Counted from the first letter of the stretch, positions 16,712 to 25,555 are shown. The stretch is 64,000 nucleotides of DNA from Mesorhizobium tianshanense (GCF_007830515.1 NZ_VLKT01000005.1:62001-126000), one strand, 5' to 3'. The notes: generated by a model not told the origin, from the letters alone. Made by a program: numbers and translations.

Positions 16712-18460
16712 CTAGCCGGTCTTTTGGCCGACGATGCGGTTGGCGGCGGAAACCACGGCTTCCAGCGAGGCGGCGACGATGTTGGTGTTGATGCCGGCGC
16801 CGAACAGCTTGCCGCCGGGATGCTCCATCTCGACATAGGAGATGGCCGAGGCATTCGAGCCGCGCTGCATGGAGTGCTCGGAATAGTCGAGCACCGACAT
16901 CGGCACGCCGACATGGCGCGACAGCGCGTCGACGAAGCCGTCGATCGGGCCAGTTCCGGAGCCTGATATCGTCACCTCCTTGCCCCTGTCGAGGATGACC
17001 GCCTCCACCGCACGCCGGCCCTTGGTCTCGATGTCCGGATAAGTGTGGTGGTCGAGGAATTTCAGCCGCGCGCCGGGTTGGTCGACATAGGTGTCGAGAA
17101 AGCGCTCGTAGATGCGCTTGGCCGGCACCTCCTTGCCTTCGGCGTCGGTGATCGCCTGGATAGCTTGGCTGAACTCGATCTGCAGGTTGCGCGGCAGGTT
17201 GAGGCCGTAATCCGCCTGCAGCACATAGGCGATGCCGCCCTTGCCGGACTGCGAGTTGATGCGGATGATCGCCTCGTAGTTGCGCCCGACATCGGCCGGG
17301 TCGATCGGCAGATAGGGGACTTCCCAGTACGGCGTGTTGGCTTTGCGCAACGCCTTCATGCCCTTGTTGATGGCATCCTGATGCGAACCGGAAAAGGCCG
17401 TGTAGACGAGCTCGCCGACATAGGGATGACGCTCGGGGATCTTCAACTGGTTCGAATATTCGTAGACGTCCTTCATCCGGTTGATGTCGGAGCAATCGAG
17501 CTCGGGGTCGACGCCTTGCGTGTACATGTTGAGCGCCAACGTGACGATGTCGACATTGCCGGTGCGCTCGCCATTGCCGAACAGCGTACCTTCGACGCGG
17601 TCCGCGCCCGCCATCAGGCCGAGTTCGGTGGTGGCGATGCCGGTGCCGCGGTCGTTGTGCGGATGCAGCGAAATGAGCAGGTTCTCACGGTTGTCGAGGT
17701 TGCGGCACATCCATTCGATGCGGTCGGCATAGATATTGGGTGTCGACATCTCGACCGTGGACGGCAGGTTGATGATCAGCTTGTTTTCCGCCGTCGGCTT
17801 CACGATCTCGGTGACGGCGTTGCAGATTTCCAGCGCCACTTCGAGCTCGGTACCGGTAAAGCTCTCCGGCGAATATTCGAAACGATAACCGCCGCCGGCT
17901 TTCGCCGCCATGTCGGTGATCATCTTGGCCGCATCGGTGGCGATCCGCCTGATGCCGGCGACGTCCTTTTCGAAGACGACGCGGCGCTGCAGTTCGCTGG
18001 TCGAATTGTAGAAATGCACGATCGGGTTGGTGGCGCCCTGCAGCGCCTCGAAGGTGCGGGTAATCAGTTCCGGCCGGCACTGCACCAGCACCTGCAGCGA
18101 GACATCGGCTGATACATTGCCCTCTTCGATGCACCAGCGGGCGAAATCGAAATCGGTCTGCGAGGCCGACGGGAAGCCGATCTCGATCTCCTTGAAACCC
18201 ATATCGAGGAGCAGGGCGAACATGCGCGCCTTGCGCTCGTGGCCCATCGGGTCGATCAGCGCCTGGTTGCCGTCGCGCAGGTCGACCGAGCACCAGATTG
18301 GCGCCTTGTCGATGACCTTCGAAGGCCAAATACGGTCGGTGAGACCGACGGTCGGGTAAGGTTGGTATTTGCGGGCTGCCTCCGGCATGCCCCGGGCTGC
18401 CTTTGCCCCAGGCTTGCCGATCTCCCCGCCATTTGGACGGATGTCTTCTCGTGCGTTCAT
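16712..18460 (-). CDS. leuA: 2-Isopropylmalate synthase
   Basis: The 582-residue enzyme condenses acetyl-CoA with 2-oxoisovalerate, the first committed step of leucine synthesis. It has the catalytic DRDGNQ-type motif as SVDLRDGNQALIDPM, the metal-binding HPHNDRGT in the TIM barrel (SLHPHNDRGTGIATTELGLMAGADRVEGTLFGNGERTGN) and a C-terminal leucine-sensing regulatory domain. This is the long, class II-type LeuA. GGGAGAG lies six bases before the ATG. It is preceded by the leuL leader ORF and by alternative hairpins, indicating attenuation by leucine supply. Confidence 0.96.
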   Translation of the reverse strand: MNAREDIRPNGGEIGKPGAKAARGMPEAARKYQPYPTVGLTDRIWPSKVIDKAPIWCSVDLRDGNQALIDPMGHERKARMFALLLDMGFKEIEIGFPSASQTDFDFARWCIEEGNVSADVSLQVLVQCRPELITRTFEALQGATNPIVHFYNSTSELQRRVVFEKDVAGIRRIATDAAKMITDMAAKAGGGYRFEYSPESFTGTELEVALEICNAVTEIVKPTAENKLIINLPSTVEMSTPNIYADRIEWMCRNLDNRENLLISLHPHNDRGTGIATTELGLMAGADRVEGTLFGNGERTGNVDIVTLALNMYTQGVDPELDCSDINRMKDVYEYSNQLKIPERHPYVGELVYTAFSGSHQDAINKGMKALRKANTPYWEVPYLPIDPADVGRNYEAIIRINSQSGKGGIAYVLQADYGLNLPRNLQIEFSQAIQAITDAEGKEVPAKRIYERFLDTYVDQPGARLKFLDHHTYPDIETKGRRAVEAVILDRGKEVTISGSGTGPIDGFVDALSRHVGVPMSVLDYSEHSMQRGSNASAISYVEMEHPGGKLFGAGINTNIVAASLEAVVSAANRIVGQKTG

Positions 18461-18486
18461 TGTCGTCTCTCCCGGCGGCTCGCGGG

Positions 18487-18592
18487 ATCCGCCTTCAGGC
18501 GGATTTGGTGCCGAGCGGCGCCTTTACCAGATATTCATTCGCTTGATGTGACTTGCCAAGGAGCATGCGCGTGAGCGGCGGTTCGACCGCCG
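18487..18592 (-). promoter_or_regulatory. Putative leucine attenuator between leuL and leuA
   Basis: Two stable hairpins lie between the leader peptide and leuA: arms CGGCGGT/ACCGCCG (18576-18592) and ATCCGCC/GGCGGAT (18487-18504). A competing pairing GGCGG/CCGCC joins the second hairpin's 3' arm to bases just before the leuA ribosome site. No U-tract follows, so control may work on translation initiation or Rho rather than by intrinsic termination. Confidence 0.55.
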
Positions 18593-18601
18593 GGCGCTCC
18601 T

Positions 18602-18721
18602 TCAGCGAACCCGGCGATCGCCGATAAGGCCGAGAAGCAGCAGGGTGGAAGCAAGCGCGCGCGCGGTCTCGCCGGCAAAGCCGGTCTGACGGGAAGCGAC
18701 GGAGGTGGCGCGCGTGTTCAT
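18602..18721 (-). CDS. leuL: Leucine leader peptide
   Basis: A 39-codon ORF ends 141 bases before leuA and encodes a peptide starting MNTRATSVASRQTG and ending STLLLLGLIGDRRVR. Four consecutive leucine codons plus a fifth two codons later are what a leucine-starvation sensor needs: stalled ribosomes there would change the folding of the hairpins that follow. Leader peptides of this kind are known for leu genes of proteobacteria. The start could be the ATG at 18721 (weak GAGAA upstream) or an in-frame ATG at 18733. Confidence 0.72.
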   Translation of the reverse strand: MNTRATSVASRQTGFAGETARALASTLLLLGLIGDRRVR

Positions 18722-18787
18722 GGCGGTTCTCATACAGGAGCAGCCAAAGCGAGGCAAGTGGGCTGCGACAGTGGTGTCGTAAAGCAG

Positions 18788-18825
18788 ATGAGTTGTCCGG
18801 ATTAGGTAGCACATGAGTTGTCCGG
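18788..18825. repeat. Direct repeats resembling an insertion-sequence end
   Basis: The 13-mer ATGAGTTGTCCGG occurs at 18788-18800 and again at 18813-18825, a 25-base period. Tandem short repeats of this sort are found at the ends of IS21-like elements. No transposase gene is adjacent. The stretch to 18950 contains no gene. Confidence 0.4.
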
Positions 18826-18950
18826 TTTTATCGCCGCCAATGGAGGCTGGGGATGAAACGAGCAGCATGGGGAGACCATCGACATACCCTGGCTTTATCG
18901 GCATGGGCGCGAGGCCGGCGCCGCCGGACTGCTGCCGGTGACGACGGAGA

Positions 18951-21056
18951 TCAGAAGCGGTAGCGCAAGCTGCCGAACAGCGAACGGCCTTCATCGCGGT
19001 AGCAATAGCCGGCCGAACAGATGGTCTTCTGATTGTCGAACAGGTTCTTAGCATTGACCTGCAGCTTCACGCCTTCGAGCATGGGGTTGCGGTAGCCGAA
19101 ATCGTAGGAGAGCGAAGCGTCGACGAAGGCGCGTGCATCGTTTTTGAAAGTGTTGGTGTCATCGCCGTAGCTGCTGCTGGCGACGCGAACGCCTGTGCCC
19201 AGCCCCAGCCCCTCCAGCGTGCCGTTTTCGAATTGGTAGTGTCCCCAAAGCGACAGGATGTGATTTGGCGTCGCCGACAGTTCCTTGCCCACGGTTCCGT
19301 CGGCGCCGCGTTCGATTTTCACCCGCAGATAGGTGTAGGAGGCAATGAAGCTGAAGCCGTTGTCGAGGGAGGCATTGGCTTCCAGCTCGACGCCGCGCGA
19401 GTTCAGGTCGAGCTGGCGCTGCTTGTTGATGCCGTCCCAGACCTGGAAGACGACACCGTCCTTCTGGTCGATGTCGAACAAGGCGGCGCTGACGGTCGCG
19501 TTGTAATCCGGAATTTCGTATTTGACGCCGATCTCCTTTTGCGTCGCGATGGTCGGGCGGGCGACACGGGAAACATTGCTGCTGACGTCGTCATAGACGA
19601 AGCCGATGTTGGGCGAGAACGACGTCGAATAGTTGACATAGGGCGTTAAGCCCCATTCGGTTTGATAGGACAGGCCGAGCCGGCCGGAGAAGGCGCTGTC
19701 GTCCTGCTCGGACTGAGTGAAGTCGGCGGCGGTGGAGGTGGTGTCGACCCAGTCGTAGCGACCGCTGGCGAACAGGGTGAGATCGTTCCACTCCATCTGG
19801 TCATGCAAATAGACGCCGACCTGGTTCATCTCCTGCCCGCCGGCGTAGGGGACCGGAGCGGCCTTGATGTCGTCGACGGAGACGTAGGACAACCCGCTGC
19901 CGGCATCATAGTCCGACCAGGCGTAGTCGACGCCGGCTACCGCCGTGTGCCTGACCGGGCCGGTATCGAACTCGAACTGCGCCATGTTGTCGACGACGAA
20001 GTTCTTCATGTTCTCGGTGTAGTGGCCCCAGTAGCGCAGGAGATCCGGGCCGCTCGGATAATGACCGCTATATTCGATGTCGCTGTCGACGGCGTTGTAG
20101 CGAAGGTTCTGCCGGACCGTCAGCACGTCGTTGAAGCGGTGCTCGAATTCGTAGCCGATGCGGCCCTGGGTCTGGTCAAGATCGTTCCAGGCAGGGTCGC
20201 CCTCATAAACGTTGGACAATACGCCATAGGCTGAATTGTAGAACGCGGCCGTACCGCCCGTGACGGATTTCGAATATTCGCCGAGAATGGTCAGCTTGGT
20301 ATCCTCGTCCGGCTTGAAGGTGACCGCCGGCGCCAGATAGATCTTGTCGTCGGGATAGCCGGAGAGGTCGGTGTCGCTTTTGCGGCCGAGGCTGGTGAAG
20401 CGGTAGAGGATACTGCCGTCCTCGTTCACCGGCCCGGAAGCGTCAAGCCCCGCCTGGAAGCGATTATGCTCGCCCATGAGCATTTCGACTTCGCGGTACT
20501 GCTCCTCCTTGGGGCGTTTGGTGACGACGTTGACGATGCCGCCCGGACCGCTGACGCCATAAAGGGACGAAGCCGGGCCTTTCAGGATGGTGACGCCCTC
20601 GATGCCGTAAGGCTCCGTCTTGAACCAGGCCGAAGGGCCGTTGTACTGGCGCAGCCCATCGCGGAACATGCCATTGTAGAAGGCCTGGAAGCCGCGCAGA
20701 AAGAACGCGTCGTAGCGAGTATCGAAGCCGAAACTGTTGGGATTGGCACTGGCCGTGTAATTGAGCGACTCATTCAGTGTGCGCGGCTTCTGGTCTTCGA
20801 TCTGCTTCTGCGTCACCACCGAAACGGCCTGCGGAATCTTGGCGATCGGCGTGTCGACCTTGGTGCCGATGCGGTCCTTCTTGGCGACATAGCCATCTTG
20901 CACCAGAATCTCGTCGCTCTCGGCGTCCACCAATATCTTATCGAGGACGGTGATGTCTCCGCCGTCCTGGGCGTGAGCCAGCCCGGACTGGCCGAGCATC
21001 GCGGCGCCGCCCAACAATGTTATCCCCAAGCGCCATGCCGTCGGTCGTGTCCGCAT
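18951..21056 (-). CDS. TonB-dependent siderophore receptor (ferrichrome type)
   Basis: The 701-residue outer-membrane receptor has a signal peptide (1-30, cleaved after AHA), a TonB-box-like DITVLDKI, a plug domain (VDTPIAKIPQAVSVVTQKQIEDQ...GVSGPGGIVNVVTKRP) and a 22-strand barrel ending in aromatic FGSLRYRF. The late segment NAKNLFDNQKTICSAGYCYRDEGRS is typical of hydroxamate (FhuA/FoxA-like) receptors. ATG at 21056 is preferred over GTG at 21092 because GGAG precedes it and the signal peptide starts there. A TGA-N9-TCA site lies upstream (21106-21120). Confidence 0.93.
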   Translation of the reverse strand: MRTRPTAWRLGITLLGGAAMLGQSGLAHAQDGGDITVLDKILVDAESDEILVQDGYVAKKDRIGTKVDTPIAKIPQAVSVVTQKQIEDQKPRTLNESLNYTASANPNSFGFDTRYDAFFLRGFQAFYNGMFRDGLRQYNGPSAWFKTEPYGIEGVTILKGPASSLYGVSGPGGIVNVVTKRPKEEQYREVEMLMGEHNRFQAGLDASGPVNEDGSILYRFTSLGRKSDTDLSGYPDDKIYLAPAVTFKPDEDTKLTILGEYSKSVTGGTAAFYNSAYGVLSNVYEGDPAWNDLDQTQGRIGYEFEHRFNDVLTVRQNLRYNAVDSDIEYSGHYPSGPDLLRYWGHYTENMKNFVVDNMAQFEFDTGPVRHTAVAGVDYAWSDYDAGSGLSYVSVDDIKAAPVPYAGGQEMNQVGVYLHDQMEWNDLTLFASGRYDWVDTTSTAADFTQSEQDDSAFSGRLGLSYQTEWGLTPYVNYSTSFSPNIGFVYDDVSSNVSRVARPTIATQKEIGVKYEIPDYNATVSAALFDIDQKDGVVFQVWDGINKQRQLDLNSRGVELEANASLDNGFSFIASYTYLRVKIERGADGTVGKELSATPNHILSLWGHYQFENGTLEGLGLGTGVRVASSSYGDDTNTFKNDARAFVDASLSYDFGYRNPMLEGVKLQVNAKNLFDNQKTICSAGYCYRDEGRSLFGSLRYRF

Positions 21057-21097
21057 TAACTCGTCTCCACTCTCGTACAGGGTTGCGGTCACGCGCT

Positions 21098-21120
21098 CTC
21101 AAATTTGAGTATTTGAGTCA
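21098..21120. promoter_or_regulatory. Iron-responsive-type operator upstream of the receptor
   Basis: A perfect palindrome CTCAAATTTGAG (21098-21109) overlaps TGA-N9-TCA (21106-21120). TGA-N9-TCA is the core of the rhizobial iron-responsive operator bound by RirA. It lies 42 to 64 bases before the receptor start. The short core can occur by chance. Confidence 0.45.
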
Positions 21121-21229
21121 AGTATTTTTTCAACTTGCGCTCCGGCTGGCCGGGATTGTCGCCGGGCGGCAAAACGCGTCCGGTTTCCGAGGAGCCGGCT
21201 ACGAATGCAGGGGAAGACGCGGCAGGTCC

Positions 21230-22318
21230 TTATTCCCTCAGGCTTCGCGCCACCAGCCGCGCCACGCTCGGCCCGACCAGCAGCACGACGAGGAAGCGTG
21301 CCGATTGCAGCGCCATGACGAAGGAGATGTCGACGTGCTGCGCGGCGGCGGCGATGATGGCGACGCTGTCCATGCCGCCGGGGCTGGTCGCCAGATAGGC
21401 GGTCAGCGGATCAATGCCGATCAGATGGCTGATCATGTAGCCGAGCCCGCCGCAGAAGGCGATGAGGATGATGATCGAGCCGACGATCTGCGGCAGCGCC
21501 CTCGTCGCATGGCGCAGAATTGCCCGGGTGAAATTCAGGCCGATGGTCCAGCCGATCATCGTATAGCCGAGGGCGAGCAGCCAGGGCGGCAACTGCATCG
21601 TGACGCCTAGTCCGAGATGGACCGCGGTGCCGAAAATGAAGGTGCCGAGGAAGAAGGGCGACGGCAGTCTGAGCAGCTTTCCGATGAGACTGCCGACGAG
21701 CGCCACGCCAAGTGTTGCGGCAAAGGCTGCCGGCTCGATCGGCGGGAACCAGACGATTGCCGGGATCTCGATGCCTGAAGTGTCGACCCACAATTTTGCG
21801 ACGATGGCCGCTGTCATCGAGACGAAGATGACGCGCAGATACTGCATGAAGGCGACGAGGCGCTGGTCGGCTCCAAAGGCACCGGCCATCAGCACCATGG
21901 CGGTGGCCGCGCCCGGCGATGAGCCCCAGACCGCGGTGGTGCCAGGCAGGATGCGCCAGCGGCTGATCAGCCAGCCGAGCAGGCTGGATGCCGCGACGGT
22001 CGCCACCACGGTGCCGAGGAACAGCGGCCATTCCTTGTAGAAGACCGGAAAGATGTCGGCTGAGATCGAACCGGCGACAAGGCAGCCGACGATCGCTTGG
22101 GCGGCGCCGAACAGAGGGCGCAGCACGCGCACCGTGGCGCCGTTGGTCCCGGCCAGGATCGCCGCCAGCATCGGTCCGATCAGCAGCGCCGCGGGCAAGG
22201 CGGCGAACTCCAGTGCGCCAGCGAACAGGATCGAGAAAATCAGGAGGGCCAGCCACTGCCAGACTTTGGGCATTCGCGCCATGCGTTCGACGGTCGGCTG
22301 GTCTGGCAAGGAGTCCAT
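21230..22318 (-). CDS. AbrB-family integral membrane protein
   Basis: The 362-residue protein is almost all hydrophobic, with about ten transmembrane helices and two repeats of the AbrB (formerly ammonia monooxygenase) fold. The motifs GPMLAAIL, PGTTAVWGSSPGAATAMVLMAGAFGAD and ATSPGGMDSVAIIAAAAQHVDISFVMALQSARFLVVLLVGP are typical. The family is probably a transporter, but its substrate is not established. It is followed on the same strand by the receptor gene 173 bases away, so co-transcription is uncertain. Confidence 0.85.
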   Translation of the reverse strand: MDSLPDQPTVERMARMPKVWQWLALLIFSILFAGALEFAALPAALLIGPMLAAILAGTNGATVRVLRPLFGAAQAIVGCLVAGSISADIFPVFYKEWPLFLGTVVATVAASSLLGWLISRWRILPGTTAVWGSSPGAATAMVLMAGAFGADQRLVAFMQYLRVIFVSMTAAIVAKLWVDTSGIEIPAIVWFPPIEPAAFAATLGVALVGSLIGKLLRLPSPFFLGTFIFGTAVHLGLGVTMQLPPWLLALGYTMIGWTIGLNFTRAILRHATRALPQIVGSIIILIAFCGGLGYMISHLIGIDPLTAYLATSPGGMDSVAIIAAAAQHVDISFVMALQSARFLVVLLVGPSVARLVARSLRE

Positions 22319-22390
22319 TTTTTTGGTCTTAGACCCGAAGAGGGGAGATGCGAACCCCGCGGCGGCGAAAAATGCGTCCGCTCTCAGGCG

Positions 22391-22699
22391 TCAGCCGGTT
22401 TTGACGGCGGGCAGGCCGAAGCCGCCTACCGGCTGGGTCTCGACCTGGAATTCGAAGCCGGCGATGATCGGCCGCGCCTTGGCGATCGCCGCCTGGACTT
22501 CCGGCAGTTGCAGCGAAGCCTTGTGGCTTGCCTGGTCGGTCCACACCTCGGTCACCCAGATCGCGTCGGCATCGGCCGGATCGGTGGCGATGATGTAGCT
22601 CAGGCAGCCAGGCATGGCGCCGGTGCTGGCAAGCAGGACATCCATGATCGCGTCGCGCTGGCCGCGCGTTGCCCGCATCTTGCCGATCAGACCGTACAT
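22391..22699 (-). CDS. Antibiotic-biosynthesis-monooxygenase (ABM) domain protein
   Basis: The 102-residue protein is one dimeric ferredoxin-like ABM domain: GLIGKMRATRGQRDAIMDVLL, GCLSYIIATDPADADAIWVTEVWTDQASHKASLQLPEVQAAI. Relatives include putative quinol monooxygenases (YgiN-like) that work without cofactors. ATG at 22699 is chosen because GGAGAA lies seven bases upstream; two earlier in-frame ATGs lack this. It is 46 bases downstream of an SDR gene on the same strand, suggesting a two-gene operon. Confidence 0.82.
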   Translation of the reverse strand: MYGLIGKMRATRGQRDAIMDVLLASTGAMPGCLSYIIATDPADADAIWVTEVWTDQASHKASLQLPEVQAAIAKARPIIAGFEFQVETQPVGGFGLPAVKTG

Positions 22700-22745
22700 T
22701 GCCGTTTTCTCCATTGGCTTGCGCGACAAGTATGCAGGTCGCCGC

Positions 22746-23546
22746 TCACGGCATCAACTGGCCACCATTCACCTCGATCACCTGGCCGGTGATGTAACCG
22801 CTCAACAGAGCCGAGGAGAGGAACAGATAGGCGCCGACGCAGTCCTCGGGCGTGCCGGCGCGGCCCTGCGGAATGGTGGCCACCATGGCCTTCATCTGCT
22901 CGTCGGTGGAATAGCGCTCGTGGAAAGGTGTCGCGATGGTGCCCGGCGCCACGGCGTTGACGCGGATGTTGAAGCCGATCAGTTCCTTGGCCATGCCGCG
23001 GGTCACATTGGAGACGAAGGCCTTGGCCGAGCCGTAAAGGCCGGCGCCGCCGCCGGCGCCATTGCGCGCTGCGATCGACGAGGTGTTGACGATGAAGCCG
23101 CCTTGGCGCTTCAGCCATGGCATCGCCTTGCGCGAGGCCGTCAGCACGGAGCGGGCGTTGAGATCCATCACCGCGTCGTAATGCGCCTCGGTCTGCTCGG
23201 CATAGGGCACGCGCCCAAGCATGCCGCCGGCATTGTTGACCAGGCCATCGAGCCGGCCGAAGTGTTGAGCGCTGTCCTCAACGACGCGCTCGACATCGGC
23301 GGGGACCGAGAAATCGCCCTGGACGAGGAATACCTCGCCGCCGCCGTTGCGGATGGTCCCGGCCAGGTTTTCGGCAGCCGCCCGACTTGAATTGTAATGC
23401 AGCGCGACGCGGCATTTCTGTGCGGCGTAGGCCAGTGCAAGTGCCGCCCCGATGCCGGTCGAAGCGCCGGTGATCAGCACCGCTTTGCCGGCGAGGTCGG
23501 GGATGACCAGGGTGGGGATGACGAGGCTGGTTGTGATGGCTGGCAC
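22746..23546 (-). CDS. Short-chain dehydrogenase/reductase
   Basis: The 266-residue classical SDR has the NAD(P)-binding TGASTGIG, NNAG, and catalytic S-Y-K in VNTSSIAARNGAGGGAGLYGSAKAFV. It ends with GYITGQVIEVNGGQLMP. R and H residues following the second strand (CRVALHYNSSRAAAENL) suggest NADPH preference. The substrate is unknown. The start is GTG at 23546 with GGAGGA seven bases upstream. It precedes the ABM-domain gene closely. Confidence 0.88.
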   Translation of the reverse strand: MPAITTSLVIPTLVIPDLAGKAVLITGASTGIGAALALAYAAQKCRVALHYNSSRAAAENLAGTIRNGGGEVFLVQGDFSVPADVERVVEDSAQHFGRLDGLVNNAGGMLGRVPYAEQTEAHYDAVMDLNARSVLTASRKAMPWLKRQGGFIVNTSSIAARNGAGGGAGLYGSAKAFVSNVTRGMAKELIGFNIRVNAVAPGTIATPFHERYSTDEQMKAMVATIPQGRAGTPEDCVGAYLFLSSALLSGYITGQVIEVNGGQLMP

Positions 23547-23617
23547 GTCTATTCCTCCGGGACTCTTGCCTACTCTTCGTAGAGGCTCGCCGCCCTCATG
23601 TTCAAGTCCGAAGGGAC

Positions 23618-24055
23618 TCAGGGCCGCAAATAGGCGTAGCCCTGGCGCTGCAATTCGGCGAGCTTGACGACGCCACCGGTCTCGGCGGCATGGAAGCCAT
23701 CGAGCAGATCAGTGAGCGCAACATCCATGCCGTGCATTGTATTGGCGCAAGCATGCGGGGCCAGCCCGTCGCGAACCAGGCTGGAAAAACGGCTGGAGAT
23801 GGCTGCGGACGCGCTCTTCGACTTGAAAGCGGCGAGTGCCGGGCCATGCACGACCAGCACGATGTCGACCTTGCCGCCGGTGCCGTCATAGTGGTTCCTG
23901 ATGTTGCCAAGCACGAAGCCGACCTTGTCGAGATCACTGAGGTGATAGGCGACCTTTTGCCTTTCCTCCTCAACGGCACCCGCCTGGACCTGGCGCAGTC
24001 CGAAAAGGCCGGTGGCTCCGGCAAGTGCCACGCGAAAAATGTCGCGGCGCCGCAT
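23618..24055 (-). CDS. Secreted DsrE-family protein
   Basis: The 145-residue protein starts MRRRDIFRVALAGATGLFGL, a signal with twin-arginine-like R-R-R-D character and cleavage after VQA. A DsrE/F-like domain follows (VGFVLGNIRNHYDG, DIVLVVHGPALAAF, ACANTMHGMDVALTDLL). C112-like cysteine in HACANTM matches the conserved cysteine of DsrE proteins, which take part in sulfur transfer or sulfane sensing. AGGAGGAGGAA precedes the start. It is divergent from the secreted protein at 24153. Confidence 0.85.
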   Translation of the reverse strand: MRRRDIFRVALAGATGLFGLRQVQAGAVEEERQKVAYHLSDLDKVGFVLGNIRNHYDGTGGKVDIVLVVHGPALAAFKSKSASAAISSRFSSLVRDGLAPHACANTMHGMDVALTDLLDGFHAAETGGVVKLAELQRQGYAYLRP

Positions 24056-24152
24056 GACTTCCTCCTCCTGTTGCCGGCTTCGCAAATTGCGTGGCCTCGG
24101 CCTCGATCCTAGCATAAATTGGAGCCACGTCCTGTCGGGCGAGGAGGGGCAC

Positions 24153-25232
24153 ATGATTTCGAAGACCATTATGGGCGCCGGACTTGGTGTCGCCTTGCTT
24201 GCCGCACTTGCCGGCACGGCGTACGCCGATGATGCACGCGAGCTCACCGAACTCAGCCCGGACGGCAAGGATGCCTGTTTCGGGCGTGTTTACGATGCAG
24301 CGCATCTGAAGGCGCATTCGCACCAGAAGGTGGCGCGGATCTTCTTCTACCATGGCAACGATCCGGTCAGCCACCCGAACGAGGAGCCGAGCAGCGGTCC
24401 GTCCGGCTACACGGGCTTCTTGGCCACGACGGTGCGCGGCGCCAAGAAGCCAGAGTGGGTCGGCGGTTGGTGCGGCAAGGGCGATCCGCAGTCGAGCGAG
24501 ATCCACTGTGGCATGGAATGCGACCGCACCATGGCCTCACTTAACGTCGATGAAAAAGGCCGGCTGATCGTCTCTGGCGTGCAGCGCAACCTTTATCTCG
24601 ATGCCGGCGCCGAGGAAGAGTTGGGCGAAAAGGAATATGCCAAGCAGGCACTCGGCACCGAGGATGACGGCTTCCGACTCGACCGCATGCCGGCGGAGAC
24701 CTGTAAGGCCGAATTCGCGCGCATCGATCCGGTCGATCCGGCGCTGGGAGCGCCGCTGCGCGAGCGGCTGAAACCGGACCAGCCCTTCTGCTACGGGCGC
24801 GACTACGATGCCGCGCATCTTGGCTCGCATCCAGATCAGCTCACCCAGACCATCCGGGTTTTTCGGGGCCCGATCGAGCTGGCCTCCTTCGTCAAGGACG
24901 GCGATCCCACAAACTGGCCAAACGGCGCCGACATCGCCGTCTCCGTCACCACGCGCCAGAACGCCGCCGAGGTCACGCAGAGCTACAGTTGTGAAGGCGA
25001 AGCGGACCAGTGGCGCTGTGCGGCGAGCACCAAGATCAGCGACTTTGCCTGCGATATGGCGGCCAGGGAGTTCTATCTGCGTCGCGGGGTCAACGGCACG
25101 ATGATGCTGGCCAACCCCAACAGCAGCCTGCCGATCGTGGACTTGTGCTCGAAGGCGGCAGAAGGCGACACCAAATCAGACGACAAGGTCTACCGGCTGA
25201 ACCCGATGCCGCAATCCGCCTGCACGCCTTGA
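24153..25232 (+). CDS. Secreted protein with two homologous domains, function unknown
   Basis: The 359-residue protein has a clear signal peptide (1-25, ending TAYA-DD) and two related domains. One starts at C42 (CFGRVYDAAHLKAHSHQKV) and the other at C213 (CYGRDYDAAHLGSHPDQL). Each continues with an arginine-rich strand, a cysteine-containing middle and a basic end with MPAETC or MPQSAC. Eight or more cysteines suggest disulfides in the periplasm. No known family is recognised. GAGGAGGGG precedes the ATG at 24153. It is the divergent neighbour of the secreted DsrE protein. Confidence 0.8.
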   Translation: MISKTIMGAGLGVALLAALAGTAYADDARELTELSPDGKDACFGRVYDAAHLKAHSHQKVARIFFYHGNDPVSHPNEEPSSGPSGYTGFLATTVRGAKKPEWVGGWCGKGDPQSSEIHCGMECDRTMASLNVDEKGRLIVSGVQRNLYLDAGAEEELGEKEYAKQALGTEDDGFRLDRMPAETCKAEFARIDPVDPALGAPLRERLKPDQPFCYGRDYDAAHLGSHPDQLTQTIRVFRGPIELASFVKDGDPTNWPNGADIAVSVTTRQNAAEVTQSYSCEGEADQWRCAASTKISDFACDMAAREFYLRRGVNGTMMLANPNSSLPIVDLCSKAAEGDTKSDDKVYRLNPMPQSACTP

Positions 25233-25250
25233 GATTTGTGGCAGGCCATC

Positions 25251-25309
25251 TTGTCTATGTGACGAAGTGGTATATATCTTTGCCATATAGCATTGAGGAG
25301 ATTGGCACG
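25251..25309 (+). promoter_or_regulatory. vapBC promoter/operator region
   Basis: TTGTCT (25251-25256) and TATATC (25273-25278) are spaced 16 bases, a fair sigma-70-type promoter. TATAT and ATATA half-sites around ATCTTTGCC (25271-25289) could be the operator for VapBC autoregulation. GAGGAG precedes the vapB start. Confidence 0.45.
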
Positions 25310-25555
25310 ATGGAAAAAGCAAAGGTGTTCTGGTCAGGCCGCTCGCAGGCGGTGCGGCTGCCAAAGGAATTCCGTTTCGAAACTGACGAGGTTTCGATTC
25401 GCCGCCATGGCCAGAGTATAATCCTCGAACCGCTCGCGAAGGATTGGGCTTGGCTCGACCAGGTGATAGGTCCGCTCGACGATGATTTCGCCGAGGCAGC
25501 ACTGGAACGTCCAACTGAGCAGGATCGGCCGGCTTTGGATGACGTTTTCAAGTGA
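25310..25555 (+). CDS. vapB: VapB-type antitoxin
   Basis: The 81-residue protein has an N-terminal AbrB/MazE swapped-hairpin domain (AKVFWSGRSQAVRLPKEFRF...VSIRRHGQSIILEP) and a C-terminal acidic tail expected to wrap the toxin. It is the DNA-binding antitoxin of a VapBC pair. The start overlaps nothing upstream; GAGGAG lies before it. The stop codon overlaps the vapC start by 4 bases (GTGA), which couples their translation. Confidence 0.9.
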   Translation: MEKAKVFWSGRSQAVRLPKEFRFETDEVSIRRHGQSIILEPLAKDWAWLDQVIGPLDDDFAEAALERPTEQDRPALDDVFK

